A stretch of 64,000 nt of DNA from Pseudoxanthomonas sp. X-1 (GCF_020042665.1 NZ_CP083376.1:780001-844000); one strand, 5' to 3'. Shown: positions 47,914 to 59,821, numbered from the stretch's first letter. Numbers and translations are program-made. The notes: generated by a model from the letters alone, not told the origin.

Positions 47914-50900
47914 ATGAACGGACCATCACGGAGCGCCTGCGCGGATGTGCGCGGGCGTCGATCGCATCTGCTTGCCCGCGGCCGCGCCTGGGGTGCCGGC
48001 GCCGCGATCCAGCTGTTGCTGGTCCTGGTGCTGACGGCGGTGGGCATGCGGCCGGCCGCGGCGCAGGACGCGACGGATTTCTGTCCGGCGACCGGGACCC
48101 GTGCGGTCTACAGCATCGTCAACGGCGTGGACATCTATCGCTACACGCCGGGCGCCGGCAACGACGCGGTGGTCCCGGCACTGCATGTGACGGTGTCCTC
48201 CAACGTCAACGGCCTGATGATCGATCCGGTCCGCAACCGGCTGCTGTTCGTCTCGCGCCCGACCAACTCCACCACGGTGCTGTGGGCCTACGACGCGGGC
48301 AACGGCGGCTGGTACCAGGCGGTCCCCGAGTTCGCCTCGCCCGATTTCCCGCGCGCCGGCATGACGCCCGGTGGCGTCGGCTATCTGATCGCCGGCGGCT
48401 CGTCGACCCCGCAGGTGTGGCGCGTGGATCCGAATCCGACCGGGTACGGCTACACCGTCCAGAACATCGGCAACCTCACCTACGACATCGCGCCGACCGA
48501 CCTGGGGTCGGGCGACATCGCCATCGATGCCGACGGCGCCGGCTGGCTGTCCGCCGGGCAGGACCTGTACCGGATCGACTTCGCCAACAGCCTGGTCGCG
48601 GTGCGGCAGACGCGGCCGCTGTTGAACGGGGCGCCGAGCACCATCAACTGGGCCGGCGTGGCCTTCGCCGACGACGGCACGCTCTACGTCGCCAACAACA
48701 GCGGCACCAGCCGCTACTACGGCTACAACCCGCAGACCGGCGCGCTGACCGCGGGCGCACCGACCACGGCCAACGGCTCGCGCGACCTGGCCTCGTGCGC
48801 CTTCCCGCGGCTGTCCGAGCCCGAACTGGGCGTGGTCAAGACACTGGCGACCGTCAACGGCGCCGCGGCCGGCAACAACCCCGTGGTCTACGCCGGCGAC
48901 GTGCTGGGCTACGACATCACCGTGCGCAACACCGGCGGCGCGGTGGGCACGCTGTTCGCCGGCGACGTGGTCGACACCCTGCCGGCCAACACCAGCCGCG
49001 TGGCCGCCGGCAACGACTTCACCTGCAGCGGCAGCACCTGCACCAACGCCAGCACGGTGAATGTGCCCGCGGGCGGCACGGCCGTGCTCCACTTCGTGGC
49101 CCGCGTCGCCCAGCCCCTGCCGGGCACGGTCACCCGTATCGACAACACGGTGGCGGTCGACGGCGTGGACTGCGCGGCGGCCGGCAACGACTGCGTGGAG
49201 AACACTCCTGTCGGCCCGGGAGTGAGCGTGGCCAAGACCGCCGACCCGGCCTCGGGCACCCAGGTCGCGCCCGGCCAGACCGTGAACTACACGCTCACGG
49301 TGACCGTGAGCAACGCCGCCACCACCGCGCCGGTGGTCCTGGCCGACACGCTGGGCAACGGCCTGACCTTCGGCGCGGTGACCTCCGCCGGCGCGTTCAC
49401 CTGCTCGGGCGCGCTGGACTGCACGCTGCCCGCGGGCACGGCGCCGGGCACCTATCCGGTGCGCTACAGCGCCACGGTCAATGCCAATGCCACCGGCCGG
49501 GTCGGCAACAGCGTGGTCCCCAGCGGCGCGGACAATCCGACCTGCAGCACCTGCACCACCGAACATCCCGTCGTGGCGCCCACGGTGAGCGTCGCCAAGA
49601 CCTCCGATCCGGCGCCGGGCGCGCAGGTCACGCCGGGCCAGACCTTGAACTACACCGTGACCGTGACCGTGGCCAACTCGGCCACCACGGCGCCGGTCAA
49701 TCTGGCCGACACGCTGGGCAACGGCCTGACCTTCGGCGCGGTGACCTCGGCCGGCGCGTTCACCTGCTCGGGTGCGCTGAACTGCACGCTGCCGGCGGGC
49801 ACGGCACCCGGCACCTACCCGGTGCGCTACAGCGCAACGGTCAACGCCAACGCCACCGGCACGGTCGGCAACCGCGTGACCGCCAGCGGCGCGGACAACC
49901 CGACCTGCGGCACCTGCACCACCGAACATCCGGTCGTCGCCACGGCGGTAAGCGTGGCCAAGACCTCCGATCCTGCGCCAGGCACCCAGGTCGCGCCGGG
50001 CCAGGCCCTGAACTACACGGTGACGGTGACCGTGGCCAATTCGGCCACGACCGCCCCGCTGGTCCTGGCCGATACGCTCGGCAATGGCCTGACCTTCGGC
50101 GCGGTGACCTCGGCCGGAGCCTTCACCTGCTCGGGCGCGCTCAACTGCACGCTGCCGGCCGGGACGCTGCCGGGCACCTATCCGGTGCGCTACAGCGCCA
50201 CGGTCAACGCCACTGCCACCGGCACGGTCGGCAACCGCGTGGTGCCCAGCGGCGCCGACAACCCGGCCTGCGTCACCTGCACCACCGAACATCCGGTGGT
50301 GGCCACGGCGGTGAGCGTGGTCAAGACCGCCGATCCCGCGCCAGGCACCCAGGTCGCGCCCGGCCAGACGTTGAACTACACGGTGACCGTGACCGTGGCC
50401 AACTCGGCCACGACCGCGCCGGTGGTGCTGGCCGATACGCTGGGCAACGGCCTGACCTTCGGCGCGGTGACCTCGGCCGGCGCGTTCACCTGCTCGGGCG
50501 CGCTGAATTGCACCCTGCCTGCGGGCACGCTGCCGGGCACCTACCCGGTGCGCTACAGCGCCACGGTCAACGCCAACGCCACCGGCACGGTCGGCAACCG
50601 CGTGACCGCCAGCGGCGCGGACAACCCGGCCTGCAGCACCTGCACCACCGAACATCCCGTCGTCGCGCCCGCCGTCCGCGTCACCAAGACCTCCGACCCG
50701 GCGTCGGGCGCGCAGGTCGCACCGGGCCAGACCTTGGACTACACGGTGACCGTGACCGTGGCCAACTCGGCCACCACCGCGCCGGTGGTCCTGTCCGACA
50801 CGCTGGGCAACGGCCTGACCTTCGGCGCGGTGACCTCGACCGGCGCGTTCACCTGCTCGGGCGCGCTCAACTGCACGCTGCCGGCCGGGACGCTGCCGGG

Positions 50901-53900
50901 CAGCTATCCGGTGCGCTACAGCGCCACCGTCAACGCCAATGCCACCGGCACGGTCGGCAACCGCGTGACGCCCAGCGGCGCCGACGGTCCGACATGCGTC
51001 ACCTGTACGACCGAGCATCCGGTCGTCGTCTCCGCCGTCAGCGTGACCAAGCGTTCCGATCCCGCTTCGGGGGCGCAGGTCGCGCCGGGCCAGACCTTGA
51101 ACTACACGGTGACCGTGACCGTGGCCAACTCGGCCACCACGGCGCCGGTGGTCCTGGCCGATACGCTCGGCAGCGGACTGACCTTCGGTGCGGTGACCTC
51201 GGCCGGGGCCTTCAACTGCTCGGGCGCGCTCAGCTGCACGCTGCCGGCCGGGACGCTGCCGGGCAGCTATCCGGTGCGCTACAGCGCCACCGTCAATGCG
51301 AATGCCACCGGCACGGTCGGCAACAGCGTGGTGCCCAGCGGCGCGGACAATCCGACCTGCAGCGCCTGCACGACCGAGCACCCGCTGATCCCCGCCGCGA
51401 TCACGGTCGGCAAGACGTCCGATCCGGCACCGGGCGCGCAGGTCGCGCCGGGCCAGACCTTGAACTACACCGTGACCGTGACGGTGGCCAATTCGGCCAC
51501 CACGGCGCCGGTGGTCCTGGCCGACACGTTGGGCAACGGCCTGACCTTCGGTGCGGTGACCTCGGCCGGGGCCTTCACCTGTTCGGGCGCGCTCAACTGC
51601 ACGCTGCCGGCGGGCACGCTGCCGGGCAGCTATCCGGTGCGCTACAGCGCCACCGTCGATGCGAATGCCACTGGCACGGTCGCAAACCGCGTGACCGCCA
51701 GCGGTGCGGACAACCCGACCTGCGGCACCTGCACGACCGAACACCCGCTGGTGCCCAGCGTGGTCACCGTGAGCAAGACCTCCGACCCGGCGCCGGGCGC
51801 CGAGGTTCGCCGCGGCCAGTCGATCACCTACACGCTGACGGCGGTGGTCGAAGACGCCGCCACGACCGGCGTGGTCACCCTGGCCGACACGCTGCGCGGT
51901 GGGCAGACCCTGTCCGGCCCCGTGCCGGCCGGCTGCACCGCGACCGGTGACGGGCTCAGTTGCGCGCTGCCGGCCGGCACCCTGCCGGGCCGCCATGCCT
52001 TCAGTTACGCGGTCACGGTCGATGCCGATGCCAGTGGCACGGTGGGCAACAGCGTCGTGGCCAGCGGCGTGGACGCGCCGCGGTGCAGCAGCTGCGCGAC
52101 CGAACATCCGGTCGCGGTGGCGACCGTCGCCGTGAGCAAGAGCGCCGATCCGGGCCCCGGCGCCACGGTGTCGCCGGGCGACAGCATCGCCTATGCGCTG
52201 ACGGTCGAGGTGGCCGGCGCCTCCACCCGCGATGCGGTGACGCTGACCGATACCTTCACCGGTGCCCAGACCCTGGCCGGCGACCTGCCCGCCGGGTGCG
52301 CGGCGACCGCCACCGGCCTGGTGTGCACGCTGCCGGCCGGCACCCTGCCGGGTCGCCATGCCTTCGCCTATCGCGCGACGGTGGACGCCACGGCCAGCGG
52401 CCGCGTGGGCAACACGGTCGTGCCGAGCGGCGCGGATGCGCCGACCTGTGGCACCTGCGCGACCGAGCATGCGGTGGTGCGCCCGGTGGTGACGGTGGCC
52501 AAGACCTCCGATCCGGCCAGCGGCAGCAACGTCATCCCGGGCCAGGTCATCGCCTACACCGTCACCGTGACGGTGGCCGCGGCGCCGACCAGCGGCGTGG
52601 TGACCCTGACCGATACGCTCAGCGGCGACCAGACCCTGACCGGTGCACTGCCCGCCGGCTGCACGGGCAGCGGCCAGGGGCTGACCTGCGCGCTGCCGGC
52701 GCGCACCGCGATCGGTACCCACACCTTCGTCTACAGCGCCACGGTCGCCGCCGATGCCAGCGGCACGGTGGGCAACACGGTGGTGCCCAGCGGTATCGAC
52801 GCGCCCAGCTGCGATGCCGGCTGTGCGACCCAGCATCCGGTGGTGTCCAACTACGACCTGCGCCTGCGCAAGTCCGTATCGGTGGGCCAGGTGCGCATCG
52901 GCGATCTGGTGCGCTACACGGTCACGGTGGAGAACGTGGGCCAGTCGCCCTTCGTCGGTGGCAGCATCGTCGACACGCCGCCGCCCGGCTTCACCTACGT
53001 GGACGGCTCGCTCGTCGCTGGCGACGGCGACAACGCCGCGACCGTGGCCGGGCAGTCTCCGATCCGTATCGACGGGGTGGACGTGGGCGCCGGCCAGACG
53101 GCCACCTTCGTGTACCTGATGCGCGTGGGCGCCGGGGTGCGCCAGGGCACGCAGGTCAACCGGGCCGTGGCGCTGACCGGTTCCGGCGAGCCGGTGTCCA
53201 ACGTCAGCACCGCCTCGGTCAGCGTCGAGTCCGATCCGCTGGTGGACCAGAGCCTGGTGTTCGGCACGGTCTTCGACGATCGCGACGGCGACGGCTGGCA
53301 GGACAGTGCGGACATCACCGGGCTGCGCGTGCAGGGCGGCTTCGCGGCCGCGGCCTATGTCCCGGGTTCGACCGTCATGGACGCCGGCGCCGGCTGGCAG
53401 CCGCTGGCCGACGCCAGCGCGCCGCTGCTGCACGGCATCGCCGTGGGCGGACTGCGCGGACGGCAGTCCAGCGCCGACCCGGTGCAGGCCCACCAGGTGG
53501 TGATCCGCCAGGTGCTGCGCGAGGCGGCCTTCACCGACGACTTCGTGCTGACCACCGATCAAGGCGTGCGCGTGCGCATGGATGCGGCGGGACGGACCAC
53601 GGTGGAGCGGCAGGGCGCCGCGGCCAAGGGCCTCAACGCCGCCGAGCCGACCGTCGAGCGCCGGGTGTCGCAGGGCCAGGGCGGTGTGATCGTGGACTAC
53701 GTGATCGCCAACGCCGGCATCGACGAGCGCGGCGTGCCGGGCGTGCGCATCGCCTCGGTCGAGGGACTGCTGATCGAGACCGACCAGTTCGGCCGCTTCC
53801 ACCTGGAGGACGTCGATGGCGGCAACGCCGCGCGCGGACGCAACTTCATCCTGAAGGTGGATCCGTCCACGCTGCCGCCGGGCGCGGCGTTCACCACGGC

Positions 53901-54582
53901 CAACCCGCTGCTGCGCCGGATCACCCCGGGCCTGCCGGTGCGCTTCGACTTCGGCGTGCGGTTGCCGGTGGAGGAACTCGCCGGCGAGGGCGGGACGCTG
54001 GAACTCGAACTGGGCCAGGTGCTGTTCGCGCCGGGCAGCAGCGAGGTGCGCAGCGAGTATCTGGCCGCCGTCGACAGGATCGCCGCGCAGGTCCGGGCGC
54101 ATCGCGGTGGCGAGGTGCTGATCGCCGCCGACGGTGAGGCGCAGGCCTTGGCCTTCGACCGGGCCACCGCGGTCAAGACCGCGTTGCTGGAGAGGCTGGA
54201 TCCGGCCACGGCCGCGGCCCTGACCCTCAGTCTGCGCACCGACGTGCGCGATCCGGCCTCGATGACCGCGGGTATCGAGGCGGGCGGCCCACGGCTGGGG
54301 ACGGTGCTGTTCGACACCGACCAGGCGCGGATCAAGCCGCAGTTCGCGCCGCTGCTGGACCGGATCGCCGCCTATCTGGAGCGGCAGGGCGGCGGCGTGG
54401 TCTCGCTGGTGGGTCATGCCGACCGGCGTGCGTCCGATGCCTACAACACGGCGCTGGGGATGCGCCGGGCGCAGGCGGTCTACGAGGCGCTGGCCGGGCG
54501 GCTGAGCCCGGAGCTGCGCGCGCGGATCCAGGTGCAAGCCAACGCCGATCCGACGGCGCCGTCCGGCGTGGCAGGGCAGTGA
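47914..54582 (+). CDS. Giant DUF11-repeat surface protein with C-terminal OmpA domains
   Basis: A 2222-residue exported protein with a long signal peptide (cleavage near RPAAAQ, residue 51). A DUF6923-like beta-propeller N-domain spans about 55-300, a first DUF11 domain about 305-436, then ten tandem DUF11-type repeats of exactly 121 residues (437-1646) each with about four Cys, and one more DUF11 domain. A CarboxypepD-regulatory-like part follows ([20 protein letters not shown]). Two OmpA-like domains end it; the last ([20 protein letters not shown]) keeps the Asp and Arg that bind peptidoglycan. It is therefore probably wall-anchored and spans the envelope or surface. It heads an operon with an outer-membrane barrel 11 bases downstream. 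Confidence 0.85.
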   Translation: MNGPSRSACADVRGRRSHLLARGRAWGAGAAIQLLLVLVLTAVGMRPAAAQDATDFCPATGTRAVYSIVNGVDIYRYTPGAGNDAVVPALHVTVSSNVNGLMIDPVRNRLLFVSRPTNSTTVLWAYDAGNGGWYQAVPEFASPDFPRAGMTPGGVGYLIAGGSSTPQVWRVDPNPTGYGYTVQNIGNLTYDIAPTDLGSGDIAIDADGAGWLSAGQDLYRIDFANSLVAVRQTRPLLNGAPSTINWAGVAFADDGTLYVANNSGTSRYYGYNPQTGALTAGAPTTANGSRDLASCAFPRLSEPELGVVKTLATVNGAAAGNNPVVYAGDVLGYDITVRNTGGAVGTLFAGDVVDTLPANTSRVAAGNDFTCSGSTCTNASTVNVPAGGTAVLHFVARVAQPLPGTVTRIDNTVAVDGVDCAAAGNDCVENTPVGPGVSVAKTADPASGTQVAPGQTVNYTLTVTVSNAATTAPVVLADTLGNGLTFGAVTSAGAFTCSGALDCTLPAGTAPGTYPVRYSATVNANATGRVGNSVVPSGADNPTCSTCTTEHPVVAPTVSVAKTSDPAPGAQVTPGQTLNYTVTVTVANSATTAPVNLADTLGNGLTFGAVTSAGAFTCSGALNCTLPAGTAPGTYPVRYSATVNANATGTVGNRVTASGADNPTCGTCTTEHPVVATAVSVAKTSDPAPGTQVAPGQALNYTVTVTVANSATTAPLVLADTLGNGLTFGAVTSAGAFTCSGALNCTLPAGTLPGTYPVRYSATVNATATGTVGNRVVPSGADNPACVTCTTEHPVVATAVSVVKTADPAPGTQVAPGQTLNYTVTVTVANSATTAPVVLADTLGNGLTFGAVTSAGAFTCSGALNCTLPAGTLPGTYPVRYSATVNANATGTVGNRVTASGADNPACSTCTTEHPVVAPAVRVTKTSDPASGAQVAPGQTLDYTVTVTVANSATTAPVVLSDTLGNGLTFGAVTSTGAFTCSGALNCTLPAGTLPGSYPVRYSATVNANATGTVGNRVTPSGADGPTCVTCTTEHPVVVSAVSVTKRSDPASGAQVAPGQTLNYTVTVTVANSATTAPVVLADTLGSGLTFGAVTSAGAFNCSGALSCTLPAGTLPGSYPVRYSATVNANATGTVGNSVVPSGADNPTCSACTTEHPLIPAAITVGKTSDPAPGAQVAPGQTLNYTVTVTVANSATTAPVVLADTLGNGLTFGAVTSAGAFTCSGALNCTLPAGTLPGSYPVRYSATVDANATGTVANRVTASGADNPTCGTCTTEHPLVPSVVTVSKTSDPAPGAEVRRGQSITYTLTAVVEDAATTGVVTLADTLRGGQTLSGPVPAGCTATGDGLSCALPAGTLPGRHAFSYAVTVDADASGTVGNSVVASGVDAPRCSSCATEHPVAVATVAVSKSADPGPGATVSPGDSIAYALTVEVAGASTRDAVTLTDTFTGAQTLAGDLPAGCAATATGLVCTLPAGTLPGRHAFAYRATVDATASGRVGNTVVPSGADAPTCGTCATEHAVVRPVVTVAKTSDPASGSNVIPGQVIAYTVTVTVAAAPTSGVVTLTDTLSGDQTLTGALPAGCTGSGQGLTCALPARTAIGTHTFVYSATVAADASGTVGNTVVPSGIDAPSCDAGCATQHPVVSNYDLRLRKSVSVGQVRIGDLVRYTVTVENVGQSPFVGGSIVDTPPPGFTYVDGSLVAGDGDNAATVAGQSPIRIDGVDVGAGQTATFVYLMRVGAGVRQGTQVNRAVALTGSGEPVSNVSTASVSVESDPLVDQSLVFGTVFDDRDGDGWQDSADITGLRVQGGFAAAAYVPGSTVMDAGAGWQPLADASAPLLHGIAVGGLRGRQSSADPVQAHQVVIRQVLREAAFTDDFVLTTDQGVRVRMDAAGRTTVERQGAAAKGLNAAEPTVERRVSQGQGGVIVDYVIANAGIDERGVPGVRIASVEGLLIETDQFGRFHLEDVDGGNAARGRNFILKVDPSTLPPGAAFTTANPLLRRITPGLPVRFDFGVRLPVEELAGEGGTLELELGQVLFAPGSSEVRSEYLAAVDRIAAQVRAHRGGEVLIAADGEAQALAFDRATAVKTALLERLDPATAAALTLSLRTDVRDPASMTAGIEAGGPRLGTVLFDTDQARIKPQFAPLLDRIAAYLERQGGGVVSLVGHADRRASDAYNTALGMRRAQAVYEALAGRLSPELRARIQVQANADPTAPSGVAGQ
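49222..52851 (+). repeat. Ten tandem 363-bp repeats inside the DUF11 gene
   Basis: Units begin at 49222, 49585, 49948, 50311, 50674, 51037, 51400, 51763, 52126 and 52489; every spacing is exactly 363 bases. Units 1-7 are nearly identical at the DNA level (shared blocks such as GGCCTGACCTTCGGCGCGGT and CGGTGCGCTACAGCGCCACG); units 8-10 keep the length and frame but have diverged. Confidence 0.95.
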
Positions 54583-54593
54583 GGGGACGAGCC

Positions 54594-57500
54594 ATGAAGA
54601 TCAAGACACTGAAGATGAAGCTGCTGGATTCGACCCTGATCTGCCTGCTGGCCGGCGCCGCGTCGCCGGCGGCGGCGCAGGCCCAGGCCGATGCGGCGCG
54701 GATCGACTGCGCCGAGCATGGCTGCAGCGCGCAGGACGGCCTGCTGTTCCAGGTGCGCACGCGCGGCAAACGCGAACCGCTCACGCCCCCCGACGCGCGC
54801 ACCTCGGCGCAGCTGCAGGCCGATCGCCGCGTGGACGTGCTCCAGGATTCGCGGGGCAAGGCGGTAGCCACCGGCAAGTTCTCGTTGAACCTGGCCAACG
54901 GCGGAGTGATCTGGGCCACCGAGGATCCGGCGCTGGGCCAGGCCGAGCTGTCGGTGTCGGCGCCCACGCTGGTGGCCTTCGACGGCCGCGCCATCACCAA
55001 GCCGGTGCAGTTCTACGTGCGCAGCAACTACTCGGCCTTCGTCGCGCGCTACGAACTGGCGATCTATCGCGGCTCGGACACCGACCTGGTCGCGCCGCTG
55101 GCGACGCTGCCGCTGGAAGTGGGCAACGTCAGCCGCAGCGAATGGGACGGCACCCTGCCGGCGACCTACCGCTATCGCACCGGCGATGCGCTGCTGTACG
55201 TGCTGCGGGCCTACGATGCCCAGGGCCACTACGACGAGACCTCGCCCAAGACCCTGCAGCTGGTCAGGCCCGAGGAAGCCGAGCGCGGCAGCGAGATCCT
55301 GCGCAAGGCCACCGAGCAGTCGCTGGGCACCGCGCTGAGCAGCGAACAGGCCCAGGCCCAGCGCCTGATCGATGACGTGTTCTCCAGCAACGGGCTGCGT
55401 CAGCGCAACATCCCGCTGTACGGTTCGCGCATCCGCATCCAGGGCCGCAACCTGCCGGCCGGCCACGTGCTGGAGATCAACGGGGAGTCCTACCCGGTCG
55501 ACCTGGAGCGCAAGTTCGCCGCCGAATACCTGGTACCGGTGGGCCACCATCGCTTCGATGTGGCCCTGACCGGCGGCGACGATGGTCTGGGCGGTACGCC
55601 GGCGCGCGGCGGCCAGCCGGTGGCGCACCACGCGCTGGACGTGGACGTGACCGGGCGCTACTTCTTCGGCGTCGGCCTGGCCGATGTGACCGTGGCGCAG
55701 AACAAGGTCTCCGGTTCGACCGCGACGCTGTCGGCCACCGATCCGCGCTATGCCGACGACGTGATCAGCGATGGCCGGCTGGCGTTCTACGGCAAGGCCA
55801 AGTTCCAGGGCAAATACCTGGTGACCGCGCAGGCGGATACCACCGAGCAGGACCTGCAGCACCTGTTCGACCATTTCACCGAGGCCTACGCCACCGACGT
55901 CTTCCGCAGCCTGGATCCGGACCTGTACTACCCCACCTACGGCGACGATGCGTCCGTGCGCCGCGACGTGGACACGCAGGGCCGCTTCTACGTGCGCGTG
56001 GACTGGGACCAGAACCAGGCGCTGTGGGGCAACTATTCCACCGGCTTCACCGGCACCGAGTACGGTCAGTACATCCGCTCGCTGTACGGCGCGGCGTTGA
56101 ACTGGCGCTCGCTTGGCGCCAACCGCTGGGGCGATCCCGACACCGAGCTGCGGGTGTTCGGCTCGCAGGCGCAGAGCGCCCCGGGCCACAGCGAGTTCCT
56201 CGGCACCGGCGGCAGCCTGTACTACCTCAGGCACACCCAGATCCTGGCCGGCTCGGACAACGTGGTGCTGGAGGTGAGCGACCGCACCACCGGCCGGGTG
56301 CTGGACCGCGTCACCCTGGTGCGTGGCGTGGACTACGAGATCGACCAGATCCAGGGCCGCCTGCTGCTGACCCGCCCGCTGGCGCAGATCACCCGCGAGA
56401 ACGTGCCCACGCTGACCCGCGACGCCCCGCTGGACGGCTACCAGCAGCGCCTGCTGGCCGACTACGAGTTCGTGCCCACCGGCTTCGATCCCAACGACCT
56501 CACCGCCGGCCTGCGCGCCAAGCAATGGTTCGGCGATCACTTCGCCCTAGGCACGACCTACGTGGAGGAGAACCGTTCCGGCCAGGACTACACGCTGGCC
56601 GGCGGCGACATGACGCTGCAGGCGGGCAAGGGCACCTACCTGAAGGCCGAGTACACCCGGACCGAGGCGTTGAGCACGCCGGTGTTCTTCTCCGACAACG
56701 GCGGCTTCACCTTCACCCAGCTCAACGCCGGCGGCCCACGCGAGGGCGCCGCCCGGGCGGTCGAGGCGCGCGCCAACCTGCGCGAGCTGGGCTGGACCGA
56801 GCTGGACTGGTCGGCCGGCGCCTGGTGGCGCGAGGTGGACGCGGGCTATTCGGTGAGCCGCTACGATCTGGGCGAGGAGGTGACCGAGTACGGCGCCGAG
56901 GTCCGCGGTCAGTTCACCCCGGACATCAGCCTGTACGCGCGCTACTCCAAGGCCGAGGCCGGGGCAGAATCGCTGGTCCAGGCGCAGGCCACCGGCGAGT
57001 GGCGGATCAGCGAGCTGGACACGCTGGCCGCGGAAATCCGCCGGGTCGAGGAGACCCGTCTGGCCGGCGAGGCCGACGGCCTGCTGGGCGCGCTCAAGTA
57101 CACCCGCCGCCTGGGCACCAGCCTGGATCTGTACGGCCAGGCCCAGCTCACCCTGGACGACGACCACGGCCGCTACGCCGACAACGACGCCTACACGGTG
57201 GGCGGCAAGTACCTGTTCGGCGACCTGTCCTCGGTCGGCGCGGAATACACCGATGGCGATCGCGGCAACGCCGCCCAGGTCAATGCCGAGTACCGGCTGA
57301 CGCCCGAGCACAGTCTCTACGGCGCCTACACCGCCAGCACCGACACCGACGCCTACGACCCGCTGTTCAACAGCCGGGCGCAGGATGGCTGGACGCTGGG
57401 ACAGCGCTGGCGCCTGACCAACCAGATCAACGTGTTCAACGAAAGCCAGTTCCTCAAGTCCGACACCGGCACCGAATCGGGCCTGGCGCACACCTTCGGC

Positions 57501-58304
57501 CTGGACTTCTACCCGGCGCAGGGCTGGAACACCGGCTTCACCCTGCAGCGCGGCGAACTGGTCAACAGCGCCGGCGGCGACGTCTCGCGGCGCGCGATCA
57601 GCCTCAGCGGCGGGCGCACCTCGCCGGACACCGACTGGCAGAGCAAGCTGGAATGGCGCCGCGATACCGGCGCCGAGCAGCGCGAGCAGTGGGTGTCGAC
57701 CAACCGCCTGACCCACCGCTTCAACGACAGCTGGCGCATCGCGGCGCGCCTGAACTACTCCGATACCGACGACAGGATCGATCCGCTGGCCGGTGCGCGC
57801 TTCATCGAAGGCAACGTGGGCTTCGCCTGGCGTCCGTGGAACTCGCTGCGCTGGGGCGTGTTCGGCCGCTACACCTACCTGTACGACCTGGCCACGCTGG
57901 CCCAGATCGGCGGGGCCGACTACGACCAGAAGACCCAGGTGTTCTCGCTGGAGGGCGTGTACAAGCTGGACCAGCACTGGGAGCTGGCCGCCAAGGTCGC
58001 GCGGCGGACGGGCCAGGTGCGCTACGGGCGCGGGAGCGGGGCCTGGTTCGACTCGGACACGACGTTCTACGCCGGCCAGGTCCGCTACGAGCTGGCATGG
58101 CAGTGGCACGCCCTGGTCGAGCATCGCACGCTGCGGGTCGACGATGGCGGCACGAAGCGGGGATGGCTGGTCGGACTGGACCGCGATATCGGCCGCAACT
58201 TCCGCATCGGCGCCGGTTACAACTTCACCGACTTCAGCGACACGCTGACCGACTTCGACGACCGCCAGCGCGGCTTCTTCATCACCATGACCGGGACCTA
58301 TTAG
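54594..58304 (+). CDS. Large outer-membrane beta-barrel protein, partner of DUF11/OmpA protein
   Basis: A 1236-residue protein with a signal peptide (LLAGAASPAAAQA). The N-terminal ~330 residues are beta-domain-rich and contain YGSRIRIQGRNLPAGHVLEI. The C-terminal ~850 residues are alternating beta strands rich in Tyr/Trp/Arg, ending FFITMTGTY with the C-terminal aromatic of barrel proteins. There is no TonB box or plug. It starts 11 bases after the DUF11/OmpA gene and is surely co-translated. I infer that it anchors, exports or displays its neighbour, but no family role is known to me. An ATG at 54579 is a possible earlier start. Confidence 0.75.
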   Translation: MKIKTLKMKLLDSTLICLLAGAASPAAAQAQADAARIDCAEHGCSAQDGLLFQVRTRGKREPLTPPDARTSAQLQADRRVDVLQDSRGKAVATGKFSLNLANGGVIWATEDPALGQAELSVSAPTLVAFDGRAITKPVQFYVRSNYSAFVARYELAIYRGSDTDLVAPLATLPLEVGNVSRSEWDGTLPATYRYRTGDALLYVLRAYDAQGHYDETSPKTLQLVRPEEAERGSEILRKATEQSLGTALSSEQAQAQRLIDDVFSSNGLRQRNIPLYGSRIRIQGRNLPAGHVLEINGESYPVDLERKFAAEYLVPVGHHRFDVALTGGDDGLGGTPARGGQPVAHHALDVDVTGRYFFGVGLADVTVAQNKVSGSTATLSATDPRYADDVISDGRLAFYGKAKFQGKYLVTAQADTTEQDLQHLFDHFTEAYATDVFRSLDPDLYYPTYGDDASVRRDVDTQGRFYVRVDWDQNQALWGNYSTGFTGTEYGQYIRSLYGAALNWRSLGANRWGDPDTELRVFGSQAQSAPGHSEFLGTGGSLYYLRHTQILAGSDNVVLEVSDRTTGRVLDRVTLVRGVDYEIDQIQGRLLLTRPLAQITRENVPTLTRDAPLDGYQQRLLADYEFVPTGFDPNDLTAGLRAKQWFGDHFALGTTYVEENRSGQDYTLAGGDMTLQAGKGTYLKAEYTRTEALSTPVFFSDNGGFTFTQLNAGGPREGAARAVEARANLRELGWTELDWSAGAWWREVDAGYSVSRYDLGEEVTEYGAEVRGQFTPDISLYARYSKAEAGAESLVQAQATGEWRISELDTLAAEIRRVEETRLAGEADGLLGALKYTRRLGTSLDLYGQAQLTLDDDHGRYADNDAYTVGGKYLFGDLSSVGAEYTDGDRGNAAQVNAEYRLTPEHSLYGAYTASTDTDAYDPLFNSRAQDGWTLGQRWRLTNQINVFNESQFLKSDTGTESGLAHTFGLDFYPAQGWNTGFTLQRGELVNSAGGDVSRRAISLSGGRTSPDTDWQSKLEWRRDTGAEQREQWVSTNRLTHRFNDSWRIAARLNYSDTDDRIDPLAGARFIEGNVGFAWRPWNSLRWGVFGRYTYLYDLATLAQIGGADYDQKTQVFSLEGVYKLDQHWELAAKVARRTGQVRYGRGSGAWFDSDTTFYAGQVRYELAWQWHALVEHRTLRVDDGGTKRGWLVGLDRDIGRNFRIGAGYNFTDFSDTLTDFDDRQRGFFITMTGTY

Positions 58305-58319
58305 TATCCGACTTCGCGT

Positions 58320-58346
58320 TGGCGCCCCGATGGGGACGGGGCGCCA
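58320..58346 (+). terminator. Hairpin after the barrel gene
   Basis: TGGCGCCCC and GGGGCGCCA form a 9-bp stem with a 9-base loop, 16 bases after the barrel stop, followed by GGTTTC. The T-tract is short, so partial termination is likely, lowering expression of the kinase gene 21 bases further on. Confidence 0.5.
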
Positions 58347-58367
58347 GGTTTCGGAGGTCGTGCGGAA

Positions 58368-59768
58368 GTGGATAGCCGTCGTGGATGGGCAATGCGGGTG
58401 CTGGGTGCGCCGCTTCGCTGGCTGAGGGCCGCGCCGGTGGCCGATCCCGTGGACAGGCGCAACGCGCCGATGCTGCAGATCGTGCTGCTGCTCTTCGCGA
58501 CGCTGCCGATGCTGGCCTGGGGCTATCGCGCGTTCTTCGTGGATATCCCCTGGCGGCAGGGCGAGCAGGCCAGCATGCTGCTGAGCATCGGCACGAGCCT
58601 GGTGGCGCTGAGCGGCATGGTGCTGATCCGCCGGGGACGGTTCCGCTGGGCGGCAAGACAGCTGCTGATGGTCTTCGCCGTGTCGCTGTGCGTGTCCTAC
58701 TGGACGGCAGGTTTCGGCGCGCAGCGTTTCGAGCAGCCGGTCCTGGCGGTCTTCATGGCGATCGCGGCGCTGGTGGTGGGCCGTTCCGCGCTGTGGGCCA
58801 TGTTCCTGAGCATCTGCCTGGCGTTCGCGCTCGGCGTCAAGGCCGATCTGCCCAATGCGGACGTGGACATCGGCGACGGCCTGATCTCCGCAGCGATCTT
58901 CCTGCTCATCGCCATCGTGCTGGACCGCACGAGCGCTTCGCTTCGAAGCAGCCTGCTGGAAGCGACCCGCCGCGCGGAAGACCTGGAAGCGGCGCGGGCG
59001 CGCCTGGAGCAGGAAGTGGAGCAGCGGCGCCTCGTCGAGGACCGGTTGGTCCACGCGCAGAAAGTGCAGGCGGTGGCCAGGCTCGCCAGCGGCCTCAATC
59101 ACGACTTCAGCCATCTGCTGATGCTGGTCCTCGGGTATACCCGGCAGGGCCAGCAGGCCAGCGACATCGGCGAGGCCCGGCAGGCCCTGGCCGGAGTCGA
59201 GTCCGCCGCCAGGCGCGCGAACGCCGTCAGCCAGAAGCTGCTGGTCTTCAGTCGCCAGGGCGAGCGCTTCGTCCAGACCATCGATCTGTCCAACGTCGTC
59301 GAAGAGCTCCATCCCCTTCTCAAACAGAGCCTGCAGCCTGGCGTCGGCCTGCGCCTGGACCTCACGCCCGGGCTGTTCATCGAGGCCGATGCCTCCGAGA
59401 TCGAACTCGTGCTGCTCAACCTGGTGAGCAACGCGAACGACGCCACCCGGCAGGGCGACCTGGTCGAACTGACCACCCGCAGGAGCGGCGAGGGCAGGGT
59501 GCTCCTGACCTGCCGCGACACCGGCGTCGGCCTGTCGGAGGACGCCAGGCAGCATCTGTTCGACAGCTTCTTCACCACCAAGCCGGAAGGCCAGGGCGCG
59601 GGCCTGGGGCTGGCGATGATCTACGACGTGATGGAGCGCCAGGGCGGACGGGTCTGGGCCGAAAGCGCCCCGGGCATGGGCGCGACGTTCTCCCTGGAGT
59701 TCAAGGCGTCCGGCGACGCGCCTGCTTCCGCCGGCGTGGAAAAGCCCGCGGCGGTGCCCGGCGGCTGA
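58368..59768 (+). CDS. Membrane sensor histidine kinase
   Basis: A 466-residue kinase with about five to six hydrophobic segments in residues 35-195 and no large periplasmic sensor loop. A coiled coil (about 200-235) leads to the H box GLNHDFSHLLMLVLGY (His ~245). The ATPase has NLVSNANDA, DTGVGL and GAGLGLAM. It has neither receiver nor Hpt domain. It begins with GTG after GGAGG. Likely cognate regulator: the OmpR-type gene at 46833-47534, across the DUF11 operon; this pairing is inferred from position. Confidence 0.88.
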   Translation: MDSRRGWAMRVLGAPLRWLRAAPVADPVDRRNAPMLQIVLLLFATLPMLAWGYRAFFVDIPWRQGEQASMLLSIGTSLVALSGMVLIRRGRFRWAARQLLMVFAVSLCVSYWTAGFGAQRFEQPVLAVFMAIAALVVGRSALWAMFLSICLAFALGVKADLPNADVDIGDGLISAAIFLLIAIVLDRTSASLRSSLLEATRRAEDLEAARARLEQEVEQRRLVEDRLVHAQKVQAVARLASGLNHDFSHLLMLVLGYTRQGQQASDIGEARQALAGVESAARRANAVSQKLLVFSRQGERFVQTIDLSNVVEELHPLLKQSLQPGVGLRLDLTPGLFIEADASEIELVLLNLVSNANDATRQGDLVELTTRRSGEGRVLLTCRDTGVGLSEDARQHLFDSFFTTKPEGQGAGLGLAMIYDVMERQGGRVWAESAPGMGATFSLEFKASGDAPASAGVEKPAAVPGG

Positions 59769-59821
59769 CGGCGTCTGCCGGCCCGCCGTTCTGTCGATCT
59801 CTCCTTCAGCGCATCCAGGCA

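Noticed and set aside
47926..54537. A 2203-codon open frame antisense to the DUF11/OmpA gene
   Set aside because: It mirrors the high-GC codon pattern and the 363-bp repeats of the real gene, has low-complexity Arg/Gly/His composition and no recognisable domain.
53993..54582. A flagellar MotB-type stator role for the DUF11/OmpA protein
   Set aside because: The OmpA domain is shared, but there is no transmembrane plug helix and no MotA partner; the signal peptide indicates export.
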